A stretch of DNA of 32,157 nucleotides, from positions 1-32,157 of the forward strand of contig JAIPMN010019896.1 of NCBI GenBank assembly GCA_020650975.1, written 5' to 3'. The position numbers and the translations under genes are program-made. Every line of letters starts with the position of its first letter. The stretch's first letter is position 1. The stretch is from Apostichopus californicus (lineage: Eukaryota > Echinodermata > Holothuroidea > Aspidochirotida > Stichopodidae). Below, piece after piece: positions 1 through 10,766 of the stretch. A model generated the notes under the pieces. It made no database searches. It was not told the origin of the DNA and saw nothing but the letters and a program-made list of their open reading frames with translations.

Positions 1-114
1 ACTTTGGCACACAAGTAAAGCTGCTGAAGTTTCAAATATATAGCATTTCAAGAAGGTCTTTAGTGCAAAGGATTTTAAATTTTCAAAGTTCTTTAGCGCA
101 GTGAGCTTAATAAG

Positions 115-568
115 TACTGTGTTGGGACTTAGTTTAATACTCATAACAATCAACTTTAATGACAGAATGTTCAGTAGACTAGAGTGACAGTAGACCTAAA
201 CTCCACTGGGCTGAAATTGCTGTACGTAGATATTCTTGGTTATTTTCAGTCCAGTTCAGAGCTTCATATGTACTGTGTTGGGACTTAGTTTAATATATAC
301 TCATAACAATCAACTTTAATGACATAATGTACAGTAGGCTAGAGTGACAGTAGACCTAAACTCCACTGAGCTGAAATTGCTGTATGTAGATATTCTTGGT
401 TATTGTCAGACCAGTTCAGAGCTTTATAGGTACTGTGTTGGGAATTAGTTTAATACTGTACCCATAAAAATCAACCTTAAATGACAGATTGTACAGTAGG
501 CTAGAGTGACAGTAGACCTACCCTCCACTGAGCTGAAATTGCTTTACGTAGATATTCTTGGTTATTGT
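115..568. repeat. Three-copy tandem repeat, unit about 156-160 bp
   Basis: Copies begin with TACTGTGTTGGGA at about 115, 271 and 431. Each runs through AGAGTGACAGTAGACCTA to GTAGATATTCTTGGTTATT. Copies differ at only a few positions, so the array is fairly young. The third copy ends before the unit's last 30 bases. Confidence 0.92.
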
Positions 569-720
569 AAATTAAACCAGATAAAATCATAAAACAAAGT
601 GAAGAAGATTTTCTTTATTTTTCATATAGTAATATATACAGCAATATTAAAATGATGAGTTTAATTTGACTTTAGAAGGTTTTTTTTTGCCTTTTGGAAA
701 TTTTTAGGTTAGCACCATTT

Positions 721-744
721 GGGAGGGAGGAGGGGGGAAGGGGG
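721..744 (+). other. G-quadruplex-type G-run cluster
   Basis: Four G-runs of three or more with loops of 1, 4 and 2 bases fit the standard G4 motif on the coding strand of the TRNAU1AP intron, about 170 nt before an exon. Confidence 0.55.
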
Positions 745-912
745 CATTCGGCAGGTCTGACCACAAACTGTACTGTGTCGTTGGTATACCATTTCCAATC
801 CAGTACACTGGATAGCATGCATACATATTGATATATTGACACACAGTTTTACAATGTTTTTCGCAGTTTGTTTCTATATTATTATTTCTTTTCTCTTTTC
901 TTCCTTGATCAG

Positions 913-971
913 CTCAAGTTCAATCTGGCACCTACAAGGAGTGGATCAGACAGAGAGTCGCCCCATCAGAG
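913..971 (+). CDS. TRNAU1AP: TRNAU1AP exon: linker between RRM1 and RRM2
   Basis: The acceptor is TTGATCAG and the donor is AG|GTATGT. It encodes LKFNLAP... up to ESPHQ plus two bases of the next codon (phase 2). The family has a comparable K-x-N-x-A stretch just before RRM2. The exon is short (59 nt), so its left edge depends on this acceptor. Confidence 0.75.
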
Positions 972-3900
972 GTATGTCATAAGGAGTCATGATTCTGGAG
1001 ACACAGGAGAGTCCTACCCTTCTCCCCATTCCCTCCCTTTTCCCTCCCCTCTGCCTCCCCTCCCCAGTTTGTGACAAAAATGTCCTCTTTTTAAAGTTAG
1101 AAAGTGTCCCCATTTTGTGTAATCTTTCTAGTTTGTAAATTTATGATAAAGTTCCCTTTTGTTATTTGAACAGTGGCCTATGCTGAAGAAGTATTAAAAA
1201 AGCAGAATGTATTTATAAAGTGGCCATTTGGGGAACAATTAACCCCCCTCCCCTCCCCCCCAAAAAAAACGTTTTACTGAGAATTTGTGGTACACAATGC
1301 ACTTAGTGTCCATTTTGTTGGTGACTTTGTGACGTGCTCTTGAAATCAAAGTCACACTTCCCTTCAAAGTCTGTGCTCTCCTCCTCACCCCCCCCCACCC
1401 CCTCCCCCCTCTCTGTGGTGTTAAACTTTAGGATCTTATTGGTCACACTGCCCAATTAGAAATAGTAAAAAAGTTCCTTCCTTTCACTGTTCTCAGGAAA
1501 TCAGAGTTCTCTTTGTTTGTGGGGAATCTGACAGAAGATGTCACAGAGTCCGAGCTGCTTCATTTCTTCAGCTCCAGATACTCAACAGTAAAGGAAGCAA
1601 CGTGTAAGTTCTTTTCATCAACTTAAATCATGTCTTTGTTTTTGACAATTTTTCCATAAAGAATCACAATTTTGAGGTCCAAATTAACAATGTTTTCTCA
1701 GTACACACTAGAATACTGTAAGATAAACACAATGTTATGAATCACATTACTATGGAATCAAACGTACAGCCTCATCGTGCATTACGTTATAATCACACAC
1801 TAATCGCTCCCTAACTATGTAAACATCCCATATCACTATTGTGTACAGTAGTAAATAATAACATGCAAAGCATTTGCTTTTTTCTTTATATAGCGCTTTT
1901 TACCAGCGAAAGGTCTCAAAGCGCTTTACAGACATTATATTACCCCTGGTCAATGATAACCTGTCCCAGAGACAATCCCTCCAGTCGGCAGCAGTTATAT
2001 ACACGCCCAATGACAAGTTACCTCACAGGTACCCATTTAACCCCTGGGTGGAGAGAGGCAAGTGAGATAAAGCATCTTGCCCAAGGACACAACGTAATGA
2101 ACTAGGCAAGAATCGAACCAGCAATCCTTGGATCACGAGTCCGACGCCTTAGCCAATTGGCCACTACGCTCTCCCATCAATAATGGGCTTTAGCCCATTA
2201 CAGAGATGGAGCGAATAAAAAACACCAAACCAAAACATGGTGTCCGGTTGTAGTTATGGTTTTGGTTGATATGAAAACACCTGTGCTATACCTGTACTGG
2301 CTATATGCTGGGGTACATATTTTAGGCAATCACCATGCCTAGTACCATTATGCAATGTCTCCCTCGTTCACAACGTTCCCGCAGCAGAGAGGGAGAGCGA
2401 GTGAGCCGTTGGAGGTAACATTTCAATAAATACCACTGAGACATTAGTTGCTTCCCTTGATCTGAGTGTCGCAACAGTTGTTTACTGTGTCCAATATGTA
2501 GGCTCCATATTGATGTCTAGACAATTAATTGCCCATGCAGCAGGTTTCATGTTTTGGTAAATATAGAGGGGTTTTTTTTATTTATTTTTTATTTGGATTA
2601 TTTGTAGGAAAATAGTTCCTTGTCAGGATTATGTGGTTATTTACTACAGAATAGTATCAAAATAGGATCGTTAGACAGTCAGGATGGAATGCATACTAGA
2701 CCTTAAAAAGATTTTAAAAATATTTCAAGTTTGGGTACTAATGCTAAATTTATCCAGGTTTGGTGCCAGTTTAAACCTAAGAATGTGTAGTTTTTCTTTA
2801 TACCATTCTATTTACCATTTCATGATCCAGTTATGTTTACTAAATACAATCTTCTCTCTCTCCCTCTTTGCATTTTGTTCCATTCCTCTCATACTCTCTC
2901 GTATGTAGTATGTAAAAGTCCAGACGGACTTTCAAAAGGGTTTGGCTTTGTTCGATTTTACAATGAACGTGATCATCTGGAGGCCTTGAGAAGAATGGAT
3001 GGCGTTAGAGGACTAGGCAGCAGAACCATATATGTCAAGCTTGCTACACCAAGACCCAGGTAATAGAATCGTTTCTGCTATTCATGGATTCTTTATTTCC
3101 TTGTCGTAATAAAATGATCTACCGGTACCACGGCACTACATATGGTTTATCTCTTTATAAGTAAGGTGAACATGTTCTAAGTATTCTTACTTTTCTTACT
3201 AAATTAATATGCCGATCTCTCTAACTAGCAACCCTTTGAACAGTTTATTTTAAATTCCAAAGTGAGATTATGAATATGCATTAATAGTAAGTGGCAATCT
3301 ACTGTAGTGTTAGTGACCTCAAAAGTAACATACAGCTGAATGCTTTATTGCAAGTAAACTAAACAAGAGTCAAATATACTTTCACTAAAATTCATGGAAA
3401 ATTTTCTGGCAACCTACAAGGGAAAAAGAAGAAAAAAGGTTAGAACCATATTTAGGTGTCAATGGAAACTGATGGATTTGCTTTTCCGAGAGCAATCGAA
3501 GAATTTGATATTATTTCGGAATTAACGTATTGTGGGTTTGGCTTCGGCAAGTCTCTCGTTTCACTCTTTATTATTGATTATTTATCATTTAATCTATATC
3601 GTTTAATAGTTTATCAATTTCAACTTCACCGTTCAAGTCTTACAAAAGAGATGACCTCACTATGAAATATCCAATCCAAATAAATAATCACGCAAACACT
3701 GTAGGTTTTATAACCAGGCAGTATTCTAAAGGGTGGATATATAATTTTGATAAGCTAAGATCTTTGAGATGAGAGATGTCTAAACTAGATTTTTGTGCAG
3801 CATGTTACATATGTCACTCGGGGAGTAATTAAGAATTCAAATTTTGTGTAGCATTTTTAAGATTCCGGAGTTTTTTCTCTTATAAATTACTGTGGTATCA

Positions 3901-6900
3901 CATAGAAAAATTGCTATACAATTTTTGATATCAGAAATGCGATTAACTGCCATTTCAGTAGAGGGTGGTACTATGGAAGGTTGAATGCTGCTTGTACAGA
4001 CCCCTTTCTTTCTCTGGTGGACAAGTTTATCAATTATACCAAGTATTTATAAAAATTGATAATTATGATGGATCAAAATAATACATCCTGGCAGATATGA
4101 TTTTTTTTATTTCATCAAGTGAATTTAAGATTGATGAGGGAGTAATAAATGGAGCTTGGTTTTGGAATTCGGTTGGTTTGGTAATCCGGTTGACTCGACC
4201 AAATATGAATACCTAACTTGAAATAAAGAGAGAATATTTCTCATCCCTGATGCACTGGAGACAAAGTAAAACAAATACCGTCACCCCTCAAAGAGCGTAT
4301 TTTCGGTAGTGGTTAACGGTACCCGCACTCGTTATGGCGATTGTGCCTCTTCTGTCGCTGCGCCTTCTCTTTGGAACAAACTCCCATTTCACATTTGTGA
4401 CTCTCCCTCCCTTTGTATTTTCAAGAGACAACTTAAAACATTTCTGTTTGATTCCTAGTTTCTTTTTTTTTACCTTGGTTTCCTTTGTCTCTTTCCTACT
4501 TTGTAAAGCACTTTGAAACGCTGTATTAAGCGCTATATAAGTGTAATTTATTATTATTATTATTATGAATATTAGAATATATATTTCGCTTCTGTTTTTA
4601 CGCAATTCAAGAGGACGATATACAGAGACTTCTGACAGACAAGAGGAGCACCAAGACACGTACAGTTATTACAGTCAGCAGCAACAAACCAGTCAGTATC
4701 CAACCCAAACACATACCAGTAACAACAACAATCCATACTATGGCAACGATGCCTGGTCAGGACAGTACCAACACTACCAGTCCCAATATCCACAACCCTA
4801 CCAGTACCCAAGCCAGCCGAATGAATCACCATCACTGACCAACACCCAGCAGATGGAGGTAACCTGAACACTTTACTGGTCACTCAGGGGGGGTGGGAGC
4901 CCCCCACCCCCCGCCCACTTTTTTCCAAACTAGCAAATGTGCCCTACTGACGTATAAAATATGCCCCTTTGATGAAGAACTGTCTTTTGGATATCTTAAG
5001 CGTAATATTTTATTTTAAATATTTATTTATTTTTAGTCATTACATGCTAAGGATTTAACTGAGGTTGCTAAAGACTTTTGTTCAAGGAATGAACACAGGA
5101 GTAATTTTTTGGCAAGTTCTAAATTATGGATGGACTGAAGTACAGATGTAGGTTGATAGAGTCACGTGCACCATAATAGAATTGATAGCATACTAACACA
5201 TCATATATATTTAAATGATATGGCTGGTGTGTATTGGTTTATAGCATAACGAGTGGTGGTTGTGGAATGAGAAAGTGCCCCTCTGATGTTGTGGCCCCCC
5301 CCTACTTTTTGGAAGCTTCCTACCCCCCTGGTGGTCACCCTAGTAGTGAATTCATGCATCAGCTAGTCAATTAGACCACTGTCAACACACAATGGACTAT
5401 TGTACATTGTTTGTCAGAGCTGACTTGGATCAAATTCGCCATCGATTGCTTACGATGAAGCCGGTCAAAACAAGTTGATAAACCTCTAGTTGAAGGTTAC
5501 TCTTAAAGGGAAACCCCCACAGGCTGAAGTTATTTATTTATGAACAAAAATATTGTGCTGGAAAATTGTATACATCCAGATACAGTTTTGTAGGAGTTAG
5601 TTTTATTTTTGGAATATTTGGTGGAATTTTATGAATGCATCTGACAATGACAGAGTCAGTGATGTCATTATGACATTATGACAATTTGCACGGTATGACA
5701 GTAGGGTGCACATGCCTTACTTAGCTTTAAGTTACCAAAAATGACTCAAAAAACTGCCTTACTTGTTTTGTTTTTTTCTGTTTAAATTTTTCTCTCTTTT
5801 GGACAGAACCCTTCAGGAAAGGAAGAGAAGGATGCAGAGAAAGATGAATCTGAAGAGCTTGAAGGTAAAATTTAAGTTTTTTGAAGGAGTAAATCTGAAC
5901 TGCTACCTCTTTCATTGTTAATAATCACACATCACCACGATATACTGTTTGGCCAAAATTATGCCTTATTTGCAGAGAACAAGGGAACGAAAAAGTCACC
6001 CCCCCACCGCCCCTCTCCGCCGTCCTCCACCATTAAAAGAGATATCCCGTTCTTTGTTTTTGGTTTCGTTGAGATGAAATCATTAATTAGATGCTCGAAC
6101 CCTGCAAATGGGCCAACATTTCCTGGGGAAAAGTATGTCGTCTTGATTGTGTGCCATTATTTACTATATAGTACCAAGAACTGAGTGAAGAGTTAGGGTT
6201 CAATTAGTTTGTGTTGATGCATAATGCAGCTTTAACAAAGGCCTAGTTTCTGGAATGTTCTTTTCCTTAATCCTAAAATAATGTTGGCTTCTCAGTTGCA
6301 GGCTTAATGTTACTACATTGTTGCGTATATGGTGTAACTCAACCAGGACATGTTCTATTAACTTCATTCGAACAGCACGAGTTCCCTTTGTTGACATTCA
6401 GTAACATTTGACCTTGACAAATTTGTAATGTGTTGAGTTTTGGGTTGCATTTGAAAAAAAGTGACCTAGTCGTCGGTGCGTTAGACTAAGAGGTCCATTC
6501 ACTTTCATATACGAGTCCCAGCTGTGATTTCTCAAAAAATACAAGTTGTATAGAAATGCAGACTGAACTGAGAGTAGTCACATTTCTGTTAACAGTCTAC
6601 AACATAACAACTATAAATGTTGTGCATAATGTCAACAGTATACAACATAACAACTCTGATGTTGTGCATAAAGTCAACCGTCTACAACATAACAACATTA
6701 ATGTTGTGCATAAAGTCAACCGTCTACAACATAACAACATTATTGTTGTGCATAAAGTCAACAGTCTACAACATAACAAAGTTAATGTTGTGCATATAAA
6801 GTAAATAGTCTACAACATAACAACATTAATATTGTGCATAAAGTCAACCGTTAAGTCATACTAACTTCTTTTATTTTGGTCTTTTTGTAAGAAATATATT

Positions 6901-7698
6901 TAGATTGATACAAGATTATATTGCTTTACTTGTGTCCTTGGTCAAATTCAAATGATTTCCTACCAAGTTTTTGAATTTCAAGTCAGGTACACAAAAGCTC
7001 TGGCAATAGGATAATGGGGCAGCTTACATGAAGTTATTTGGAATAGCCTGTGCTTATATCTTTATATTCTTATTTTCAATGGGGCTGTCCAATATTTCCA
7101 CAGAGGGGGACGTTATATCCGTCCTAATGTGAGTAATTATCTGTTTACATATCTTTCGAATTAACACAATCACATGAAAGCATTCACAAGCATGTGAACA
7201 CACCAGACAAACTCGTATACGGACAGGCCTAATGACTGACTAGTTCAAGGCTGCACTTGTGCAGTTTGGCTGAGCCAACCAAGTGCTCAGAAAACACAAG
7301 TTGAGGTGCTTAAAACTTCACACTTGAAACTTCAGAAATTAGTTTCAAATAATCACTTCTTCAGTAGTTACACACAAAATTTGAGTATATGTTTATACTA
7401 TACTACTGTCCCTTGCAGGCTGTTTATAGGATCTGTAGTTTCTCGTAACTGGATAGGACCAATGTGATAGCGCCCTCTGTTCGTTTTGGTTTGTTTCTGG
7501 AGAGCCCCCATTGGCTCCTCAAATCATTTGCTTCTGATTATTTCTCTCTAATTAGATCAAGAGTTACATCTGAATGTGGACTTGATGAATGAAGACTTCA
7601 TCAGAAATAACGAAGAGCTCTACTCGAGCTTGGAGAAGTCCAGATGGCACTTTGTGGACTCGGTAACGACCACCATTGACGAAATTTGTATGACCTGA
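913..7698 (+). CDS. TRNAU1AP: tRNA selenocysteine 1-associated protein 1 (SECp43), 3' part, six exons
   Basis: SECp43 is an RRM protein that associates with selenocysteine tRNA and supports selenoprotein synthesis (family knowledge). Coding exons are 913-971, 1497-1603, 2909-3059, 4612-4858, 5807-5864 and 7556-7698. They join to 765 nt, 254 residues plus TGA, with every GT-AG junction in matching phase. In the joined protein the second RRM has RNP2 LFVGNL near residue 26 and RNP1 KGFGFVRF near residue 65. The domain ends with a GLGS motif, as in vertebrate SECp43. A Tyr/Gln/Asn-rich tail follows at about 107-188. The last exon carries the conserved EELYSSLEKSRWHFVDSV block, matching the vertebrate C-terminus. 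The first RRM and start codon lie left of the window. Identification rests on domain order plus the family-specific C-terminus. It converges on PARPBP. Confidence 0.9.
1497..1603 (+). CDS. TRNAU1AP: TRNAU1AP exon: first half of RRM2
   Basis: The acceptor TGTTCTCAG follows a pyrimidine tract and the donor is GTAAGT. It encodes SLFVGNLTEDVTESELLHFF, that is RNP2 and helix 1 of the RRM. It enters by completing a split Arg codon and leaves in phase 1. Confidence 0.9.
1878..2175 (-). mobile_element. tRNA-derived CORE-type SINE, minus orientation
   Basis: Read on the minus strand it starts near 2175 with a tRNA-like head: a GTGGCCAATTGGCTAAGG A-box region and a GGTTCGATTC B box at 2119-2110. A central segment at 2093-2055 (TGTGTCCTTGGGCAAG...) matches the CORE domain of MIR-type SINEs. 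The 3' end, with GTAAAGCGCTTTGAGA and AAGCGCTATATAAA, is a LINE-like tail. It lies in a TRNAU1AP intron. An apparent 88-codon ORF across it is spurious. Confidence 0.82.
2909..3059 (+). CDS. TRNAU1AP: TRNAU1AP exon: second half of RRM2
   Basis: The acceptor is TATGTAG and the donor is CCCAG|GTAATA. It encodes SKGFGFVRFYNERDHLEALR, which is RNP1 and helix 2, then GLGSRTIYVKLATP, the last strand. It leaves in phase 2. Confidence 0.9.
3060..4269. other. Intron of TRNAU1AP, left part
   Basis: AT-rich unique-looking DNA. The small open frame near 3456-3665 has no recognisable product and I treat it as chance. Confidence 0.55.
4270..4566 (+). mobile_element. 5'-truncated non-LTR retrotransposon (L2/CR1-like), 3' end only
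   Basis: In frame 4270-4458 it encodes the typical end of a LINE reverse-transcriptase protein: TRTRYGDCASSVAAPSLWNK, then LPFHICDSPSLCIFKRQLKT and FLFDS stop. The 3' UTR has GTAAAGCACTTTGAAACGC and AAGCGCTATATAAG, then an ATT microsatellite tail at about 4549-4566. Everything upstream is missing, so it is a dead copy. L2/CR1 assignment is inference from tail and C-terminus. Confidence 0.82.
4612..4858 (+). CDS. TRNAU1AP: TRNAU1AP exon: Tyr/Gln/Asn-rich low-complexity region
   Basis: The acceptor AATTCAAG lies only about 45 nt after the tail of a LINE fragment. The donor is ATGGAG|GTAACC. One base completes the split Arg codon, then 82 codons rich in Y, Q, N, S and P follow (for example YSYYSQQQQTSQYP). 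Vertebrate SECp43 also has a Tyr-rich stretch at this point. The composition is prion-like; any role in condensates is inference. Confidence 0.82.
4859..5806. other. Intron of TRNAU1AP with GC-rich hairpin ends
   Basis: A G-run/C-run hairpin (4887-4912) starts 29 nt after the donor. A C-rich block with partly inverted similarity lies at about 5288-5340, possibly the two ends of a degenerate inverted-repeat element. No coding sequence seen. Confidence 0.45.
5807..5864 (+). CDS. TRNAU1AP: TRNAU1AP exon: short acidic linker
   Basis: A 58-nt exon between TTTTGGACAG and GAAG|GTAAAA. It encodes NPSGKEEKDAEKDESEELE and leaves in phase 1, which the final exon completes. The vertebrate protein has an acidic stretch at the same place. 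Confidence 0.78.
6460..6535 (+). mobile_element. Possible degenerate tRNA-SINE head
   Basis: CGTTAGACTAAGAGGTCC followed about 20 nt on by ACGAGTCCCAGC has the spacing and look of tRNA anticodon and T arms. There is no convincing body or tail. Confidence 0.3.
6594..6853. repeat. Palindromic minisatellite, about six units of about 42 bp
   Basis: Unit pattern: CTACAACATAACAACATTAA, then TGTTGTGCATAAAGTCAACCGT. Each unit contains an internal palindrome, perfect in some copies (CAACATTAATGTTG). Both strands are open in several frames only because the unit is a multiple of three and lacks stops. Intron of TRNAU1AP. Confidence 0.92.
7556..7698 (+). CDS. TRNAU1AP: TRNAU1AP terminal coding exon
   Basis: The acceptor is CTAATTAG; two bases complete an Asp codon and the frame ends at TGA 7696-7698. 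The block LNVDLMNEDFIRNNEELYSS, then WHFVDSV, aligns by eye with the conserved SECp43 C-terminus. A candidate AATAAA lies about 265 nt further on. Confidence 0.9.
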
Positions 7699-7962
7699 AA
7701 TGTCCAGATATTATGTCAACTATAGCAATGAGTAACTGACAATTCAGAATACATCGCTGCTTGATGAATGGTTAGAGGTCATATTTGGCTGGAGGGGGTA
7801 AAGTGATGTTAAATCTTTGAGATGCAGAAGCATTAAATCAGCTCAGAATGGTATGCCCTATGGGATACAGCTGACATTTTATGTTAGAGATACATTTGCA
7901 GGCTACTAAGTGATTAGCAGCATTTGCTCAGTAGCATGATCTCAAACTCTCGTTCAGTCGAG

Positions 7963-7968
7963 AATAAA
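7963..7968 (+). terminator. Candidate poly(A) signal for TRNAU1AP
   Basis: First AATAAA on the plus strand after the TRNAU1AP stop. Another AATAAA lies near 8126. Which one is used cannot be told from sequence. Confidence 0.4.
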
Positions 7969-9804
7969 TCCAACCATCGTTGGACCTATAACATACCCGT
8001 CTGAAACTCTATTAAATAGCTTGAAGATTCACTTTTTATCAGTTTGGTTGTCGATATCTTTCAATGAAATTTGAAAACTGTAGAGAAGGAAAATTAAATG
8101 CAAAGTAAGAGAACATTCCATAAAGAAATAAAAGTTGGCAACCACAAGAAAAAGGTGAAAATTATTCATAAGTGGTGTTTTTTTTTTTTTTTTTTTTACA
8201 ATTTTGTGGTCTAGCCCTAGAGGAGTTAAACACAACACTTACTGTATGTAGTCTGTGAACAACTAACAGAAATGTCATTAACCGAGCCATGATAGGTTTA
8301 TGTTACAATTTTGTTCTGTTTTAAGTTTGAAAGATTCTTGAATTAAATTTGGAACTACGGGTGGACATGTTGTCAAGCAGGTTTAAAAGGTGGTGTGTTT
8401 AGCATGAACATGTTAATTCAGTGAGTTTGGGTTCATAGCTAATAGCTATAGTGTTTTTCTTTTAAGTCATTGAGGTGACACTGCATAGTGAGGATCACAA
8501 TGGTTAACATGTGGTCAACTTCATATTTTTGGAATTGAAGAGACATGTTAAACAGAAGTAAGTACCATTTCACTACTAAGTTAGGTCAAAGAAATGTTAG
8601 AGAAAATTGCAATTATTGAAGGACCTGAGTTGGCTACGTACGGTTAATTTGGAGTTTTAAGATTATTGGCAAATGAATCGATATTTTAGCATTTTAAAGG
8701 ATTTTAAATTGTATCTCCCTCATGATCTAGCATCCAAAGTAAATGCCTGACAATATAAGGATTCAATTTAGACAAATACAAGTTTCAACAAGGTAAAACA
8801 TTTTAAAAATATCATTAAAAATTTCTCGATTTTTAAGCATGGGTGACCATTATTTGACTGTGGCCATAGTGATGATTTTTGAAATGAATTCCAAATTTTT
8901 TGTTTCAGCCTCTGTCAAAATGTTTGAACGCTAGAGTTTACCGAACGCCCAGATAAAGTTAATTTTTCTTTTAAGTTTTCTTTTTCTGAAATAGGAATCC
9001 ATTCAGGATAACTAGAAGGACTAATACTAAATGATGTAAAGCATCACATCAACCTAATGTTATCAAAAATTCAGTAAATTCTGCCTTGTTTAGTTTCTAT
9101 AGCAACCTGTTAACTTTTGAACGACAACAATTTGTCAAAACATTTTGAGTATTAAACCAAGCAAAAGATAAATGACGCTCAAAAACTGAATAGTAGTTTT
9201 CCAGAAAGTTTTCTCCCTTGTTTGAACCATCATCCTGACATGAAGCATGATGTGTTTCCTGTTTTAATTTGAGATGTTATTCAAGTGTTTTCAATCTCAA
9301 ATGTTCAGATATTTTTACTTTGTTATCTTGCTGTAAACAGAGCTATAGATTTTTGCTACCTTGAATGGCAAAGCTTAGCAGACTGGCATTGGGAACAGCC
9401 TACTGCTAAAGTAAATTAAGTTTCAAGATCTATTTAGCAGTTGTTCAAAGTCAGATGTTTGAGCAAATAAGAAAATAAACAAGTGTATACACTACTAGAT
9501 CAATTGTCGAGGTCCCTGTTTCTCTTTTTGTCTTATGGAATGCCTTAGAGGCTCGACAGTATAACAGCGTGTGTCCTATCTCTTAACACCATATCCATCA
9601 TTGTGAGGTAAGAGGAACAAAGAGAGGGTAAGGGGGTGTGGGGGGGGGGGGTTATATACCTATTAGTTTGCAATCATGAACAAAGGAGATACTTGCAATA
9701 TCAAATAAAATGCTGTGGCTTCAGGTGGATTCTTACCCTAGACCTCCACTACAGTTGTTGGTTTACTATCAAGGTTTAAAATAAAGGGAAAAATGGTTGG
9801 GGAA

Positions 9805-10018
9805 CCAATGGTTTTTAGACTGACTACAGCTGTTGTACTGAAATATTTAAATAGGGCAGGACTTGTAATATATCAGTGACGTATAAACCATGGAGGTTTG
9901 AGTACAAACTACCAATGGATTTCAAAGACTGACTGCAGATGTTGTACTGAAATATTTAAATAGGGCAGAACTTGTAATATATCAGTGACGTATAAACCAT
10001 GGAGGTTTGAGTACAAAC
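9805..10018. repeat. Tandem direct duplication, unit about 107 bp
   Basis: Copy 1 (9805-9911) and copy 2 (9912-10018) share CTGAAATATTTAAATAGGGC and GACGTATAAACCATGGAGG with only a handful of differences, so the duplication is recent. Confidence 0.92.
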
Positions 10019-10760
10019 TACAACGCCTTAATTGGGACTATTATGTATAGTGTAACTGAACACACAAGTACATGTGAATGATCACACATTGGAATACTAC
10101 CAGTTCTGAGCTGAGAGAGGATTATAAATTATGCCCTCAATAACCAACAAGAATATACTTTATGTTTTTACACATGTGTGCCTCACTGTTTATTCAGCCT
10201 TCTCTTTGTAATAAATATATATTAATCAAAATACAATACAGTAAATGCTGTAGAAAAATATATGAAAATAAATACAGGAATGTCAACACAAAAAAAATTT
10301 GACCTACACACTAGGTCAGACTGCATACAACTGGCTGTGTTAGGGCAACAACATGTTCTCCATTGGGTTTAACATCATCTGTATTATTTGCCTCAAGATT
10401 TTAGCACTAAAAGATTGTTAGAAGATTTCAAAGTAAACTCCTAAAGGCTTTGATCCGCCAGATTATTCCCAGCTATGAAGAATTTATTAATGATGGAGTA
10501 CTAACATATGTGGGTGGATTCTAACTACCCTGAGAACGGCAGTAACGCGCTTGTTGGAAGTTTTTAGTATGGGTGAACGTTATTTGACTTCCCAGCATAT
10601 TTGGGAAGCAATTAAAGTTCGACAGACTAAAAAAGGAAAACTGCCATGAAAAAGAATTAATAACCGCAAAGCCTTCGTTCCTCTGCAAGACGGTTCTTTT
10701 AGTCCCCAAAGTTTCATGATATTGTTGACTTATCACTGATATCCCATTGACCTGTAACTG

Positions 10761-10766
10761 TTTATT
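10761..10766 (-). terminator. Candidate poly(A) signal for PARPBP
   Basis: TTTATT on the plus strand, AATAAA on the minus strand. It is the first AATAAA I see after the PARPBP stop, about 445 nt away, beyond the large inverted repeat. If it is used, the repeat is transcribed in the 3' UTR. Confidence 0.4.

Larger units (their letters stand above)
1..912. other. Intron of TRNAU1AP
   Basis: Noncoding by my reading. It holds the three-copy tandem repeat at 115-568 and a G-rich tract at 721-744. No exon for RRM1 is visible. Confidence 0.6.
7699..10760. other. TRNAU1AP 3' UTR and convergent intergenic region
   Basis: No exon, RNA gene or conserved frame seen. It contains poly-T (about 8176-8198), a poly-G run near 9640 and the 107-bp direct duplication at 9805-10018. 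Confidence 0.55.

Noticed and set aside
1839..2105. 88-codon plus-strand ORF
   Set aside because: It lies across the antisense of a tRNA-derived SINE.
4288..4659. 123-codon minus-strand ORF
   Set aside because: It is antisense to the LINE fragment and the TRNAU1AP exon; the plus-strand frame explains the region.
4572..4883. 103-codon minus-strand ORF with Cys and Trp
   Set aside because: It is the shadow of the Tyr/Gln-rich TRNAU1AP exon; the plus-strand frame fits both splice sites.
6556..6804. Open frames on both strands, up to 82 codons, with repeated peptides
   Set aside because: They are produced by the stop-free 42-bp minisatellite; there is no splice context or conserved protein.
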